A stretch of 64,000 bases of DNA from Acetobacter orientalis (lineage in GTDB: Bacteria; Pseudomonadota; Alphaproteobacteria; Acetobacterales; Acetobacteraceae): the NCBI RefSeq assembly GCF_000963965.1, contig NZ_BAMX01000024.1, positions 124,001 to 188,000 of the forward strand, read 5' to 3'. The number at the start of each line of letters is the position of its first letter. Positions within the stretch are counted from its first letter, which is position 1. This document shows, in pieces, positions 8,720 through 17,415 of this stretch. A program made the position numbers and the translations under genes. Under the pieces are notes generated by a model. It was not told the DNA's origin. It was given only the letters and a program-made list of their open reading frames with translations, and made no database searches.

Positions 8720-9736
8720 ATGCTGTCCTCTTTAATTGACCCTGCGGGCCGAAGTATCTCCTACCTTCGTGTTTCCGTAACAGACCGTTGCGATATGCGG
8801 TGTGTCTATTGCATGGCTGAAAGCATGCGCTTTTTGCCACGTGAGGACGTGTTGTCTTTTGAGGAACTGCTGCGCCTTTCGCAGGTTTTTGTGCGCCAAG
8901 GGGTACGGCGCTTGCGCATTACCGGTGGTGAGCCTTTGGTGCGGCGCGATATTGGGCCGTTTTTTGAAACGCTCGGCCAGTGGCTGCAACGGCCAGAACA
9001 AGCAGGCAAGCTGGACGAACTTACTCTGACCACCAACGGCAGTTTGTTAGATGTTTATGCCGAAACCCTGTTTAAAGCGGGGGTGCGGCGGGTAAATGTG
9101 AGCCTTGATACGCTTAATGAAGACCGTTTTGCGCAAATAACGCGGCGCGGCAAGTTAGCCGCCACGTTAAACGGTATTAAAGCCGCACGTGCGGCAGGGC
9201 TTGCGGTGCGTATTAACACTGTGGCCATGGCCGGTGTGAATGAAGACGAGTTTGACCCCCTGCTGGCGTGGTGTGGCAGTGTTGGTGCAGATTTGTGCCT
9301 GATAGAGACCATGCCAATGGGCGATACCGGAACCGACCGGACAGCCAGCTATTTGCCGCTATCAAAAGTAAAAATAGATTTGGCGCAGCGTTGGACATTA
9401 ACACCCGTGCCTGACCGTACTGGTGGGCCTGCGCGCTATATGCGCGTTGCAGAAACAGGGCAGCGCATTGGGTTTATAACCCCCATGAGCCATAATTTTT
9501 GCGGTAGTTGTAACCGCGTGCGCCTATCTTGCACGGGGCGGCTTTATACCTGCCTTGGCCAAGAAGATGGTATCGACCTGCGCGACATTATGCGCAGCGG
9601 AGGAGATGATGCGGCCATTCTGGCTGGTATTCAGGACGCAATAGCCCGCAAACCCACAGGGCACGACTTTTTGTTGGGGCAAGAGGCTGGAGTAGTGAAC
9701 GGCCCAGCCCGGCATATGAGTGTGACAGGCGGTTAA
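8720..9736 (+). CDS. moaA: GTP 3',8-cyclase MoaA (molybdenum cofactor synthesis)
   Basis: 338 residues. This radical-SAM enzyme converts GTP to 3',8-cyclo-7,8-dihydro-GTP, the first step of molybdopterin synthesis. The radical-SAM cluster motif CDMRCVYC is near residue 25 and RITGGEPLVRRD follows. The C-terminal second [4Fe-4S] site is FCGSC...SC...TC. The chain ends in Gly-Gly, the C-terminal pair known to be needed in MoaA. ATG 8720 is chosen because AAGGGA precedes it at 8711-8716; the longer frame reads back into the galU terminator. No other moa gene is adjacent. Confidence 0.96.
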   Translation: MLSSLIDPAGRSISYLRVSVTDRCDMRCVYCMAESMRFLPREDVLSFEELLRLSQVFVRQGVRRLRITGGEPLVRRDIGPFFETLGQWLQRPEQAGKLDELTLTTNGSLLDVYAETLFKAGVRRVNVSLDTLNEDRFAQITRRGKLAATLNGIKAARAAGLAVRINTVAMAGVNEDEFDPLLAWCGSVGADLCLIETMPMGDTGTDRTASYLPLSKVKIDLAQRWTLTPVPDRTGGPARYMRVAETGQRIGFITPMSHNFCGSCNRVRLSCTGRLYTCLGQEDGIDLRDIMRSGGDDAAILAGIQDAIARKPTGHDFLLGQEAGVVNGPARHMSVTGG

Positions 9737-9741
9737 CGTTT

Positions 9742-10623
9742 TTAACCGGGCAGAGGGCCTTGAGAGTGCGTTTCTAAAGCACGCGCCAAAGACTGCGTGA
9801 ACTCTCCCGGTTTTAAAGGTTGGGGCTGAGTGGGGGCTGGCCGCCATGCGGTGAGAATGCTCATGTGTAATGGCATCTCAAACCCACTTTCACCGTTCTG
9901 GGCAAGCTCTGCCGCCGCGGCCGGAAAAAGCATGCGGGGCGGGGGGCTTTTACTGCGTTGGGTGAGGGCGTTTGTCTCTCCCGCAGCGCGTAAGTCTTGC
10001 AACAGCCCATTGAGAGATTGGTAACGCAAAGACAAAATTTCTGTATCGACCACAGGCAAGGCAAAGCCCGCGCGTTGCAAAAGGTGGGCGCAGCTTGTGT
10101 TGGTAGGCAGTGGCGAGACACGCGCAGAGAGACCATCACTGACAGCAAGTTCTGCCATTTCCAGCGCCTGCTTAAGGGGCCGTAGTGTTGGTAGTATGGG
10201 CATACTGGCCAAAAACAGCCCGTCTGGCTTTAAAAGGGTACGTATTTGGGCAAAGGTGCCGGGTAGGTCATTGACCCAATGTAGTGAGAGGTTGGCAACA
10301 ACGAGGTCAAAACTGTTGGGGGCAAAGGGGAGGTATTCTTCATCGGCGCAGACGGTAGGGGCTGTTGTTTGCAAGGTTTGGGCGAGAGGGAAGGCGCTTT
10401 CGCATTGTATAACGTGCAAGCCGCGCTCATGCAGTTTGGGTGCCATAAAGCCACGCCCACCTAAGTCCAGCGCTGTTTTGAAAGGGCGTGTTATGTCGCT
10501 GAGGCGGTCTATGAGCAGGTCTGCTGTGGCAGTAAGAATGGGGGCAACGTTGTGTTGCGTGTGGGCCGCACGGGCGCGGTGGCGTTTTACCGCCATGCGG
10601 TCAAAAATAACGGGGGCTTGCAT
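9742..10623 (-). CDS. Class I SAM-dependent methyltransferase, BioC/NDUFAF5-like
   Basis: 293 residues from the ATG at 10623. The N-terminus PVIFDRMAVKRHRARAA is characteristic of the NDUFAF5-like/BioC-like group. It is followed by the SAM-binding strand ALDLGGRGFMAPKL, then CADEEYLPFAPNSFDLVVAN and the LSLHWVNDLPGTF segment. Human NDUFAF5 hydroxylates an arginine in complex I despite the methyltransferase fold, so the reaction here is open. Divergent from comF with 47 bases between starts; this methyltransferase-comF-grxC neighbourhood is common in Alphaproteobacteria. Confidence 0.8.
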   Translation of the reverse strand: MQAPVIFDRMAVKRHRARAAHTQHNVAPILTATADLLIDRLSDITRPFKTALDLGGRGFMAPKLHERGLHVIQCESAFPLAQTLQTTAPTVCADEEYLPFAPNSFDLVVANLSLHWVNDLPGTFAQIRTLLKPDGLFLASMPILPTLRPLKQALEMAELAVSDGLSARVSPLPTNTSCAHLLQRAGFALPVVDTEILSLRYQSLNGLLQDLRAAGETNALTQRSKSPPPRMLFPAAAAELAQNGESGFEMPLHMSILTAWRPAPTQPQPLKPGEFTQSLARALETHSQGPLPG

Positions 10624-10670
10624 AGTGTAAGCTGTGCGCCACCTTACGCTTTTTGCCAAGAGGAGCCGAG

Positions 10671-11483
10671 ATGACATCTGGGCGAGACGCCCTGCAACGC
10701 AAAATGACTGCCTATGCCCGTACGGGCTGGCAGGGGGTGCTCAATGCCGTGTTTCCGCCAGTTTGTTTGCTTTGTAGTGCAGAAACAGAGCAAGCTGGCT
10801 TGGTGTGTGCGGCGTGTTTTGAGCGCCTTGTGCGCGTTGAAAAGCCATTTTGTGTGCGTTGCGCTACACCCCAGCCTTCTGTTGCTTATTTAAATGCGCA
10901 AGGTGAATGCGTGCGGTGCGAAAAGGCCCCACCACCTTGGGCTGCTGCGCGAGCTGCGTTTTTATATGAAGGCACAGCACGCAGCCTTGTTTTGCAACTT
11001 AAATATGCAGACCGCGTAGAGCATGCTGGTTTTTTGGCAAACCACTTAAAACGTGCCGGACAAGACATATTGCAGCCTAATTGTTTGGTTGTGCCTGTGC
11101 CGAGCCATTGGCGGCGGCGGCTCTGGCGTCGGTATAATCAGGCTGCTTTACTAGCCCAAAATGTTGCTCGTAAAGCCGGTTTGGTGTGTGTGCCAGATAT
11201 GCTGTACCGTGCCCATGCAACAACACGCCTTTCTGGTTTTTCCCGGGGGGCGCGTTACCAAGAAATGGCTCAGGCCATTGCGTTACGGCCGCACTATAAA
11301 AACACCCTACGGGCCCAGCATGTGGTGTTGGTTGATGACCTTTTAACGAGTGGGGCGACAGCATCTGTTTGTACGCATGCTTTGCTGGAGGGTGGGGCCG
11401 CCTCTGTAAGTGTGCTTGTGGTGGCCTTGGTGCCCATGCAAAAAGAGATTGACCTTGATTCCCCAATATCGGAAACCGCCTGA
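10671..11483 (+). CDS. comF: ComF family phosphoribosyltransferase-fold protein
   Basis: 270 residues. Two CxxC-type zinc-finger pairs appear in the first 80 residues (CLLC, CAAC, CVRC, CVRC). The phosphoribosyltransferase fold follows, with LVVPVPSHWRRRLWRRYNQA and the PRPP loop VVLVDDLLTSGATA. ComF proteins are linked to natural transformation, acting on incoming single-stranded DNA; in many alphaproteobacteria the role is untested. ATG 10671 has AGGAG at 10661-10665; an upstream TTG (10653) is less likely. grxC follows after 67 bases. Confidence 0.9.
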   Translation: MTSGRDALQRKMTAYARTGWQGVLNAVFPPVCLLCSAETEQAGLVCAACFERLVRVEKPFCVRCATPQPSVAYLNAQGECVRCEKAPPPWAAARAAFLYEGTARSLVLQLKYADRVEHAGFLANHLKRAGQDILQPNCLVVPVPSHWRRRLWRRYNQAALLAQNVARKAGLVCVPDMLYRAHATTRLSGFSRGARYQEMAQAIALRPHYKNTLRAQHVVLVDDLLTSGATASVCTHALLEGGAASVSVLVVALVPMQKEIDLDSPISETA

Positions 11484-11550
11484 TCTTTAAGATGCTGAGT
11501 GGTCTGGCATTTTCCGTAATTGCGACACATATAAACAAGAGGGAGGCAGT

Positions 11551-11811
11551 ATGCCTACAATCGAAATCTACACTCAGCCGGGTTGTCCCTACTGTGTAAG
11601 AGCTGTGCAGCTTTTGAGCAGTAAAGGCGTGGAATTTAAAGAAATTAATGCACCGCGTGGGTCTGCTGAGCGCGAGCAGGCTTATGAGCGTTCTGGCGGA
11701 GGCACCACCGTGCCCCAGACCTTTGTTGATGGGAAATGCCTTGGCGGGTGCGACAACCTGATGGCGCTAGAACGACAGGGCAAATTAAACGCAGCGCTTG
11801 GCTTAGCCTGA
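11551..11811 (+). CDS. grxC: Glutaredoxin 3
   Basis: 86 residues, the standard size of GrxC. The dithiol active site CPYC is at about residues 11-14 (IYTQPGCPYCVRA). The glutathione-binding TVPQTFVDG loop with its cis-proline and the GGCDNLMAL motif are present. It reduces disulfides and glutathionylated proteins in the cytosol. A clear GAGGGAGG ribosome site precedes ATG 11551. The neighbouring comF and DUF1178 genes on the same strand suggest one transcription unit. Confidence 0.96.
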   Translation: MPTIEIYTQPGCPYCVRAVQLLSSKGVEFKEINAPRGSAEREQAYERSGGGTTVPQTFVDGKCLGGCDNLMALERQGKLNAALGLA

Positions 11812-11864
11812 CAAAACTAACCTGCCGTTAGAATGGTATTGGGGCATATAAAGGTGAAAGGGCC

Positions 11865-12323
11865 ATGATCTGTTATCGTCTGGTGTGTGTGCATGAGCAC
11901 TCTTTTGAGGGCTGGTACAAAGACAGTGCAACATTTGCCCGTTTGCAAGAAAACGGGCTGTTAAGCTGCCCAGACTGTGGCACGTCTGACGTAAAGCAGG
12001 CGCTTATGGCCCCCGCCATTGCAAAAGGGCGTAGCGCACAGGCCCCCACGAAAGAGGTGGCGCCAGCCCCCCAAGAGACACCAACGCAGGGGAGCAATGT
12101 GCCAGACAAGGTCATGGTAGCCTTTCAGAAAATGCGGCAGGCAGTTGAACAAAATTGTGAAAATATGGGCGACCGCTTTGCAACCGAAGCGGTGCGTATT
12201 CACCATGGCGAAGCCCCAAAGCGTGGCATATACGGAAACGCAACTGAGCGTGAACGGACAATGCTTCGCGAGGAAGGGGTGGATGTTGTGGCTGTTCCTT
12301 GGGTGAAGCGCCCAGAAAGTTAA
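11865..12323 (+). CDS. DUF1178 family protein
   Basis: 152 residues, cytosolic, function unknown. It begins MICYRLVCVHEHSFEGWY and has a zinc-ribbon-like CPDCGT at about residues 38-43. It ends with the strongly conserved region RIHHGEAPKRGIYGNAT and a VVAVPWVKRPE tail, all hallmarks of DUF1178. A short low-complexity linker of Ala/Pro/Gln lies between. It follows grxC after 53 bases with GTGAAAGGG before the start, so probable co-transcription. Conserved pairing with grxC/comF hints at a redox or metal role, which is only inference. Confidence 0.9.
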   Translation: MICYRLVCVHEHSFEGWYKDSATFARLQENGLLSCPDCGTSDVKQALMAPAIAKGRSAQAPTKEVAPAPQETPTQGSNVPDKVMVAFQKMRQAVEQNCENMGDRFATEAVRIHHGEAPKRGIYGNATERERTMLREEGVDVVAVPWVKRPES

Positions 12324-12396
12324 GCCTGTGCGGCCTTTGACAAGGGTAATGTGCTAGCCCTGCTGTACGCCTGCAAAGAAAATGGAGAAGGCCAGA

Positions 12397-12867
12397 ATGA
12401 GCGAAAAGAAAAAATGGCTGGTAGCAGTATTTTGTACTTTTCTGGCCTGTAGTGCTGCCCCAGCCGTGGCCCATGCTGAGCTGAAACCAGAAGAAGCCTT
12501 TATGGGCTATTGGTTAAGCCAAGGGCATGATGGCGTTTTTAAAATTGAAACCTGTGGCGATACAGTATGCGGGCGCTTGGTTGGCTTGCAGTATGAGGGA
12601 ACGGACGTGCCCCACGACAAAAAAGGGCAGTCTGAATGCAACTTATTGATGCTCACAGAGTTTCGTCGGTCATCGAGTGAGGGGGAGCGTTGGAACGGGA
12701 AGATACTCGACCCTGATAGCGGCCATATCTATCAAGCTCAGATCTGGTCTCCGCATAAAGATGTGCTCAAGCTGCGTGGCTATATCGGTTTACCTTTATT
12801 TGGTGAAACCCAGACCTGGACCCGGTATGAGGGAACATTGGGGCCTGTCTGCAAAATGCCACAGTAA
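12397..12867 (+). CDS. DUF2147 family secreted protein
   Basis: 156 residues. A lysine-rich start, hydrophobic core and AVAHA cleavage-type site indicate Sec export to the periplasm. The mature part reads as DUF2147: GYWLSQGHDGVFKIETCGDTVCGRLVG is split over two strands, with two cysteines that may form a disulfide, then WNGKILDPDSGHIY and LKLRGYIGLPLFGETQTW. The function of this domain is not established. ATG 12397 has GGAGAAGG just upstream; an ATG 15 bases earlier is possible but lacks a ribosome site. Confidence 0.85.
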   Translation: MSEKKKWLVAVFCTFLACSAAPAVAHAELKPEEAFMGYWLSQGHDGVFKIETCGDTVCGRLVGLQYEGTDVPHDKKGQSECNLLMLTEFRRSSSEGERWNGKILDPDSGHIYQAQIWSPHKDVLKLRGYIGLPLFGETQTWTRYEGTLGPVCKMPQ

Positions 12868-12897
12868 TATTGGGTTAATAAAAAGAATAAGGCTGTT

Positions 12898-14166
12898 ATG
12901 GTTATGGAACATTCTCTGTCCCGCCGGTTGTTTGGGCTTGGGGGCTTAGCTGGCGCTGTTGTTGTAAGTGCACGGCAAGGCTTTGCCGCTGATGACACAG
13001 CCAAAGCACCTGCCCCTAATGAGGATGCCCCCAAAGAGCGTACCTTTTGTTATGTGGGTGGCTATACCAAGCATGGCCCGCCCGGTGGCAACGGAGACGG
13101 CATTACGGTTTTTGAAATGGACCGTAAAACCGGGGCGCTTACCAGCCTTATGACGTTTACCGATATTGCCAGCCCATCGTATATTGCGCTTTCTCCTGAC
13201 CACAGGCTGCTTTACGCAGTAAGCGAAATTAATGATTTTGATACGACCCATAGTGGCGCGGTTACGGCGTTTTCTATTGACCATTCTACTGGGGCATTAA
13301 CCAAGCTCAATACCGTTGCGTCTGGCGGGGCAGACCCTGCACATTTGAGCGTACACCCTTCTGGCCGGTATGTTTTTGTTGCTAATTATACGGGCGGCAC
13401 TGTGGCGGTTTTTCATGTGTTGGCCGATGGGTCTTTGGGGCGCAGAACGGAGTTAATTCATAACACCGGGCCAAGAATGCCAGACCGCGCAGCAGATAAC
13501 CCGCCGGGTAATTATGCGGTAAGCGACCATTCTTCAGCGCACCCGCATATGGTTAAAAGCGACCCAACTGGTAAATATGTGCTGGTAATGGATGCGGGCC
13601 TAGACCGTGTGTATGTGTGGGCGCTTAACCTGCAAACAGGTAAGCTTACACCTGCGGCAGTCCCTTTTACCCCCATGACACCGGGCTCTGCCCCGCGGCA
13701 TTTTGAATTTGGGGAGAGTGGTAAAAAGCTCTATCTGCTTTGTGAGCAGGACTCAAAAGTGGTTGTGGCAGATTTTGACCCGCAAAGCGGTAAAATTTCG
13801 CCCGTACAAACAGTAAGCAGCGTAACAGCCCATTTTAGGGGTAGCACCTTGGCTGCGGGTATTCTGCTCTCACCCGATGAGCGGTTTTTGTACGTGTCTA
13901 ACAGACTTGGCGATTCTCTGGCTGTGTTTCAGGTTGCTAAAGATGGCGGCCTAACGCTGGTTGACGAAATCTGGATGCATGCTGACTACGGGCGCTCACT
14001 TATGTTCGATCCGTCTGGCAGCTATTTGTATGTTGCAAACCAGCGTAGCGATTCCATTACCTCGTTCCGGGTTGATAAAACGACAGGTAAAATCAGCTTC
14101 ACGTGGGACTTCACGCCAGTTGGAAGCCCCACATGCTTTGAATTTATAACTGTGCCCGTCAGCTAG
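12898..14166 (+). CDS. Exported lactonase family protein (6-phosphogluconolactonase YbhE/Pgl-type seven-bladed propeller)
   Basis: 422 residues. The N-terminus has an SRRLFGLGG twin-arginine-like motif, a hydrophobic stretch and a GFAAD cleavage region, so Tat-dependent export is likely. The body is a repeated-blade beta propeller: CYVGGYT start, then repeats such as SPDHRLLYAVSE, HPSGRYVFVANYTGG, DPTGKYVLVMDAG, SPDERFLYVSNR and DPSGSYLYVANQ. This matches the lactonase family (PF10282). Cytosolic members hydrolyse 6-phosphogluconolactone; a periplasmic one in a sugar-oxidising bacterium may act on sugar lactones, which is inference. Convergent with ubiG, 2 bases apart. Confidence 0.85.
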   Translation: MVMEHSLSRRLFGLGGLAGAVVVSARQGFAADDTAKAPAPNEDAPKERTFCYVGGYTKHGPPGGNGDGITVFEMDRKTGALTSLMTFTDIASPSYIALSPDHRLLYAVSEINDFDTTHSGAVTAFSIDHSTGALTKLNTVASGGADPAHLSVHPSGRYVFVANYTGGTVAVFHVLADGSLGRRTELIHNTGPRMPDRAADNPPGNYAVSDHSSAHPHMVKSDPTGKYVLVMDAGLDRVYVWALNLQTGKLTPAAVPFTPMTPGSAPRHFEFGESGKKLYLLCEQDSKVVVADFDPQSGKISPVQTVSSVTAHFRGSTLAAGILLSPDERFLYVSNRLGDSLAVFQVAKDGGLTLVDEIWMHADYGRSLMFDPSGSYLYVANQRSDSITSFRVDKTTGKISFTWDFTPVGSPTCFEFITVPVS

Positions 14167-14168
14167 GC

Positions 14169-14909
14169 TTAGAGTTTTCTGAAAGCTGCAATGTAGTTAA
14201 CATCTAGGTTGCGGCTTTCTTTCCAACCAGAAAAAGAAGGCACCATGCCTGCTATGGCTTGAATGGAAAGCCCTGCGTTGCGGGCATAACGCCCGAGTTC
14301 TGCCGGGGTAATAAATTTACGCCATTCGTGTGTGCCTATGGGCAGCAGGCGTAAAAGATATTCGGCCCCAATTTTACCGACAGCCAGAGACTTTAACGTG
14401 CGGTTCATGGTGGAAACAATAACCACACCGCCCGGCTCGGCTAGGTCGGCCAACATGGTCATAAATCTTTCAGGATCAGTGACATGCTCTATAATTTCTA
14501 AAGCGACAACAGCGTCAAACTGGCGGTTTTCGGCAACCAGTTCTTCTGCGCTGCCAACGCGGTAAGCAAGCGGGCCAGAGCCGGTGGGGAGCGGGTGTGC
14601 CTCTAAGTGGGCGTGTGCTGCAGCAATACCTTTGGGGGAGGCATCTAAGCCCAAAACATCGTGCCCGGCTTTTGCCAAAGCCTCGCTGGCTAGGCCTGCG
14701 CCGCAGCCAATATCAAGCACGCGCACCTTTCTGCTGTGGCGGCCTTGTAGGGGTAGGTGGCGGCAGGCCCACTCTATGCGCAAAGCATTCATGGCGTGCA
14801 GGGGGCGCATTGGCCCAGAGGGGTTCCACCATTGCTCGGCCAGCGCACCAAAACGGGCAATTTCTTCGGGTGAAACAGAGGAGGCAGTGTCTTGGCTGGA
14901 GGGGGGCAT
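14169..14909 (-). CDS. ubiG: Ubiquinone biosynthesis O-methyltransferase UbiG
   Basis: 246 residues. UbiG performs both O-methylations in ubiquinone synthesis. It shows the family start EEIARFGALAEQWWNPSGPM followed by LHAMNALR. The SAM-binding motif is VLDIGCGAGLASEALAKAGH, with VVALEIIEHVTDPERFM and GVVIVSTMNRTLKSLA later, all typical of UbiG. The frame is open far upstream, but ATG 14909 with AAAGGA about 10 bases before it gives the normal N-terminus. Divergent from lysC; the 174 bases between hold both promoters. Confidence 0.96.
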   Translation of the reverse strand: MPPSSQDTASSVSPEEIARFGALAEQWWNPSGPMRPLHAMNALRIEWACRHLPLQGRHSRKVRVLDIGCGAGLASEALAKAGHDVLGLDASPKGIAAAHAHLEAHPLPTGSGPLAYRVGSAEELVAENRQFDAVVALEIIEHVTDPERFMTMLADLAEPGGVVIVSTMNRTLKSLAVGKIGAEYLLRLLPIGTHEWRKFITPAELGRYARNAGLSIQAIAGMVPSFSGWKESRNLDVNYIAAFRKL

Positions 14910-15083
14910 GGAACAAAAATCCTTTCCTGCTGATCTCCCCCGCTGGACGAGAGGGGGCCGGGAAGGGTATGTGACGCGCCTTGTGATGCTGCGCAACCGT
15001 CCTTTTGCACCTTTCGTACCTGCTGGTGGCAGGGTAGGAGCAAAAAGCGGTCTGTTTACAGCCTGTTCTGGTGGAGAAAAGAT

Positions 15084-16337
15084 ATGCCCGGTTCCGTGCC
15101 TCGGATCGTCATGAAGTTTGGCGGAACGTCCGTTGGCGATATTGAGCGCATTAAGGCCGTGGCCGAGCGTGTCAAGAAACAAAAAGAAACCGGCTGCGAT
15201 GTGCTGGTTGTTGTCTCGGCTATGGCTGGGGAAACCAACAAGCTGGTTGGTTTTTGTGATGCCTTGTCTGAGTTGCATGACCCCTGCGAATACGACTCGA
15301 TTGTGGCAACGGGTGAGCAGGTTACAAGCGGCCTTTTGGCAATTGCGCTGCAAAAGCTGGGTGTAAATGCGCGCTCATTTGCTGGGTGGCAGGTGCCTAT
15401 CCGTACCGACTCGCAACACGGCAAAGCCAGCCTAGACACAATTGATGGCGCGCGCCTGCTGGGCTGCATGGCCGAAGGCATTGTTCCTGTTGTGGCGGGC
15501 TTTCAAGGTGTTGGGCCAGATGGCCGAGTAACCACTTTGGGGCGTGGTGGCTCAGACACCTCTGCTGTGGCTTTGGCTGCGGCTGTTAAGGCAGACCGGT
15601 GCGATATCTACACCGATGTGGACGGTATTTACACAACCGACCCACGGATTGTGGCAAAAGCCCGTAAGCTTGAAAAAATTACGTATGAAGAAATGCTGGA
15701 ACTGGCATCTGTTGGGGCCAAGGTTCTACAAACCCGCAGTGTAGGGCTGGCCATGCGCGAAGGTGTGCGTGTGCAGGTGCTTTCTAGCTTTGTAGATGGG
15801 CCAGCTTTGGTTGAAGGTAAGCTTCCGGGCTCTCTGGTGGTGGATGAGGACGAAATAGTGGAAAAGAAACTGGTAACCGGCATTGCCTATTCCCGCGATG
15901 AAGCCAAACTGTCTATTCGGCGTATTCCAGACCGTCCGGGTATTGCGGCTGCTATTTTTGGCCCGCTGAGCGAAGCCAACGTGAACGTGGACATGATTGT
16001 GCAAAGCACCGGCGCTGACGGCACCACAAACATGACCTTTACCACCAGCAAAACAGACCTGCCGCGCGCTATTAGCACGCTGGAAAGTGTGCAGGCGTCT
16101 GTGGAGTACGAAGAGCTGGTAACCGATGCTGATGTGGTGAAAATTAGCGTGGTGGGCGTTGGTATGCGCTCTCATGCCGGTGTGGCCAGCACCATGTTCC
16201 GCACCTTGTCTGAGCGGTCTATTAATATTCAGGTTATCTCAACCAGCGAGATCAAGGTGTCTGTGCTGGTAGCGGCTGAATATGCAGAGCTTGCTGTGCG
16301 TGCCCTGCACACGGCTTATGGGCTGGATAATGTCTGA
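15084..16337 (+). CDS. lysC: Aspartate kinase
   Basis: 417 residues, the length of monofunctional, lysine/threonine-sensitive aspartokinases. It phosphorylates aspartate, the first step toward lysine, methionine, threonine and diaminopimelate. The kinase start VMKFGGTSVGDIERI, TTLGRGGSDTSAVALAAA and YTDVDGIYTTDPRIV are clear. Two ACT domains follow from about residue 265 (GIAYSRDEAKLSIRRI and VKISVVGVGMRSHAG). GGAGAAAAG precedes ATG 15084. It overlaps the next gene by 8 bases. Confidence 0.97.
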   Translation: MPGSVPRIVMKFGGTSVGDIERIKAVAERVKKQKETGCDVLVVVSAMAGETNKLVGFCDALSELHDPCEYDSIVATGEQVTSGLLAIALQKLGVNARSFAGWQVPIRTDSQHGKASLDTIDGARLLGCMAEGIVPVVAGFQGVGPDGRVTTLGRGGSDTSAVALAAAVKADRCDIYTDVDGIYTTDPRIVAKARKLEKITYEEMLELASVGAKVLQTRSVGLAMREGVRVQVLSSFVDGPALVEGKLPGSLVVDEDEIVEKKLVTGIAYSRDEAKLSIRRIPDRPGIAAAIFGPLSEANVNVDMIVQSTGADGTTNMTFTTSKTDLPRAISTLESVQASVEYEELVTDADVVKISVVGVGMRSHAGVASTMFRTLSERSINIQVISTSEIKVSVLVAAEYAELAVRALHTAYGLDNV

Positions 16338-17415
16338 GGCTCTGGCGCAGAACAACTCTGCCCCCCTGACCGAGGCTGAGACAGCTTTGGCTCGTAAGCG
16401 TTTAAACCAGCTTTGGAAACGCGGTACTGACTTTTTAGGCACGCAATACGCCATTCTTGGCGGGGCTATGTCTTGGGTGAGTGAGCGCCACCTGGTGTCT
16501 GCTATCTCTAACGCTGGCGGGTTTGGCGTGATTGCCTGCGGGGCAATGCAGCCAGAACGCTTGGCAGAAGAAATTGCCGCGACACAGGCCCTGACAGAAA
16601 AGCCCTTTGGCGTAAACCTTATTACCATGCACCCACAGCTTTCTGAGTTGGTGGAGGTCTGCCTTAAAGCTGGGGTAAGCCATATTGTGCTGGCGGGGGG
16701 TATTCCGCCCGGTGCGGCTATTAAGGCAGCTAAAGAGGGGGGGGCGAAGGTTATTGCGTTTGCTCCGGCACTGGTACTGGCTAAGCGCTTGATCAAAATG
16801 GGGGTAGATGCCCTTGTGATTGAAGGGGCTGAAGCCGGTGGCCACGTTGGCCCGGTTTCGCTTACCGTGCTGGCGCAGGAAATTTTGCCCTATATTGACC
16901 AAGTGCCTGTGTTTGTTGCCGGTGGTCTTGGCCGAGGGGATGCGTTGGTATCTTACCTTGAGCAAGGGGCTGCCGGTGGGCAGTTAGGCACACGTTTTGC
17001 TGCTGCGGCAGAAAGCATTGCACATGAAAAGTTTAAGGCTGCTTTTGTGCGTGCCAATGCGCGTGATGCTGTAACCTCTGTGCAGCTAGATGAACGCTTT
17101 ACCGTTATTCCGGTACGTGGTCTGGCTAATGAGGGGCGACGCCAGTTTATGGCGCACCAAGCCGATGTGATTGAGCGTTTCCAGAGTGGTGCTGTCTCGC
17201 GTGAAGAGGCGCAGTTGGAAATTGAACATTTCTGGGCTGGCGCACTGCGCCGTGCTGTAATAGACGGAGATGTAGAAAACGGGTCTGTTATGGCCGGGCA
17301 ATCCGTTGGTATGGTAAAGGCCGTTCAGCCGGTGGCTGAAATTATCACAGACCTTGTTGAACAGGCTGTTGTGGCGCTTGCCCGCCAAAAACAGCGTATG
17401 GATGCTGATGGCTGA
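16330..17415 (+). CDS. NAD(P)H-dependent flavin oxidoreductase / nitronate monooxygenase-like
   Basis: 361 residues with an FMN-binding TIM barrel. Motifs are AILGGAMSWVSERHLVSAIS, NAGGFGVIACGAM, GVNLITMHP, the catalytic-His region EGAEAGGHVGP, and the phosphate-binding VAGGLGRGDALVSYL plus GQLGTRF. This is the family of nitronate monooxygenases and FabK-like or 2-nitropropane dioxygenase enzymes; the substrate is unknown. ATG 16330 overlaps the lysC stop in the sequence ATGTCTGA, so translation is coupled. The same kind of 8-base overlap joins it to the next gene. Confidence 0.88.
   Translation: MSEALAQNNSAPLTEAETALARKRLNQLWKRGTDFLGTQYAILGGAMSWVSERHLVSAISNAGGFGVIACGAMQPERLAEEIAATQALTEKPFGVNLITMHPQLSELVEVCLKAGVSHIVLAGGIPPGAAIKAAKEGGAKVIAFAPALVLAKRLIKMGVDALVIEGAEAGGHVGPVSLTVLAQEILPYIDQVPVFVAGGLGRGDALVSYLEQGAAGGQLGTRFAAAAESIAHEKFKAAFVRANARDAVTSVQLDERFTVIPVRGLANEGRRQFMAHQADVIERFQSGAVSREEAQLEIEHFWAGALRRAVIDGDVENGSVMAGQSVGMVKAVQPVAEIITDLVEQAVVALARQKQRMDADG

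Noticed and set aside
10097-10630. 177-codon frame antisense to the methyltransferase gene
   Set aside because: The minus-strand methyltransferase has clear SAM motifs; the opposite frame is a shadow.
14910-15353. Long N-terminal extension of ubiG running antisense through the lysC start
   Set aside because: Not conserved in composition; ATG 14909 has a ribosome site and gives the normal UbiG length.
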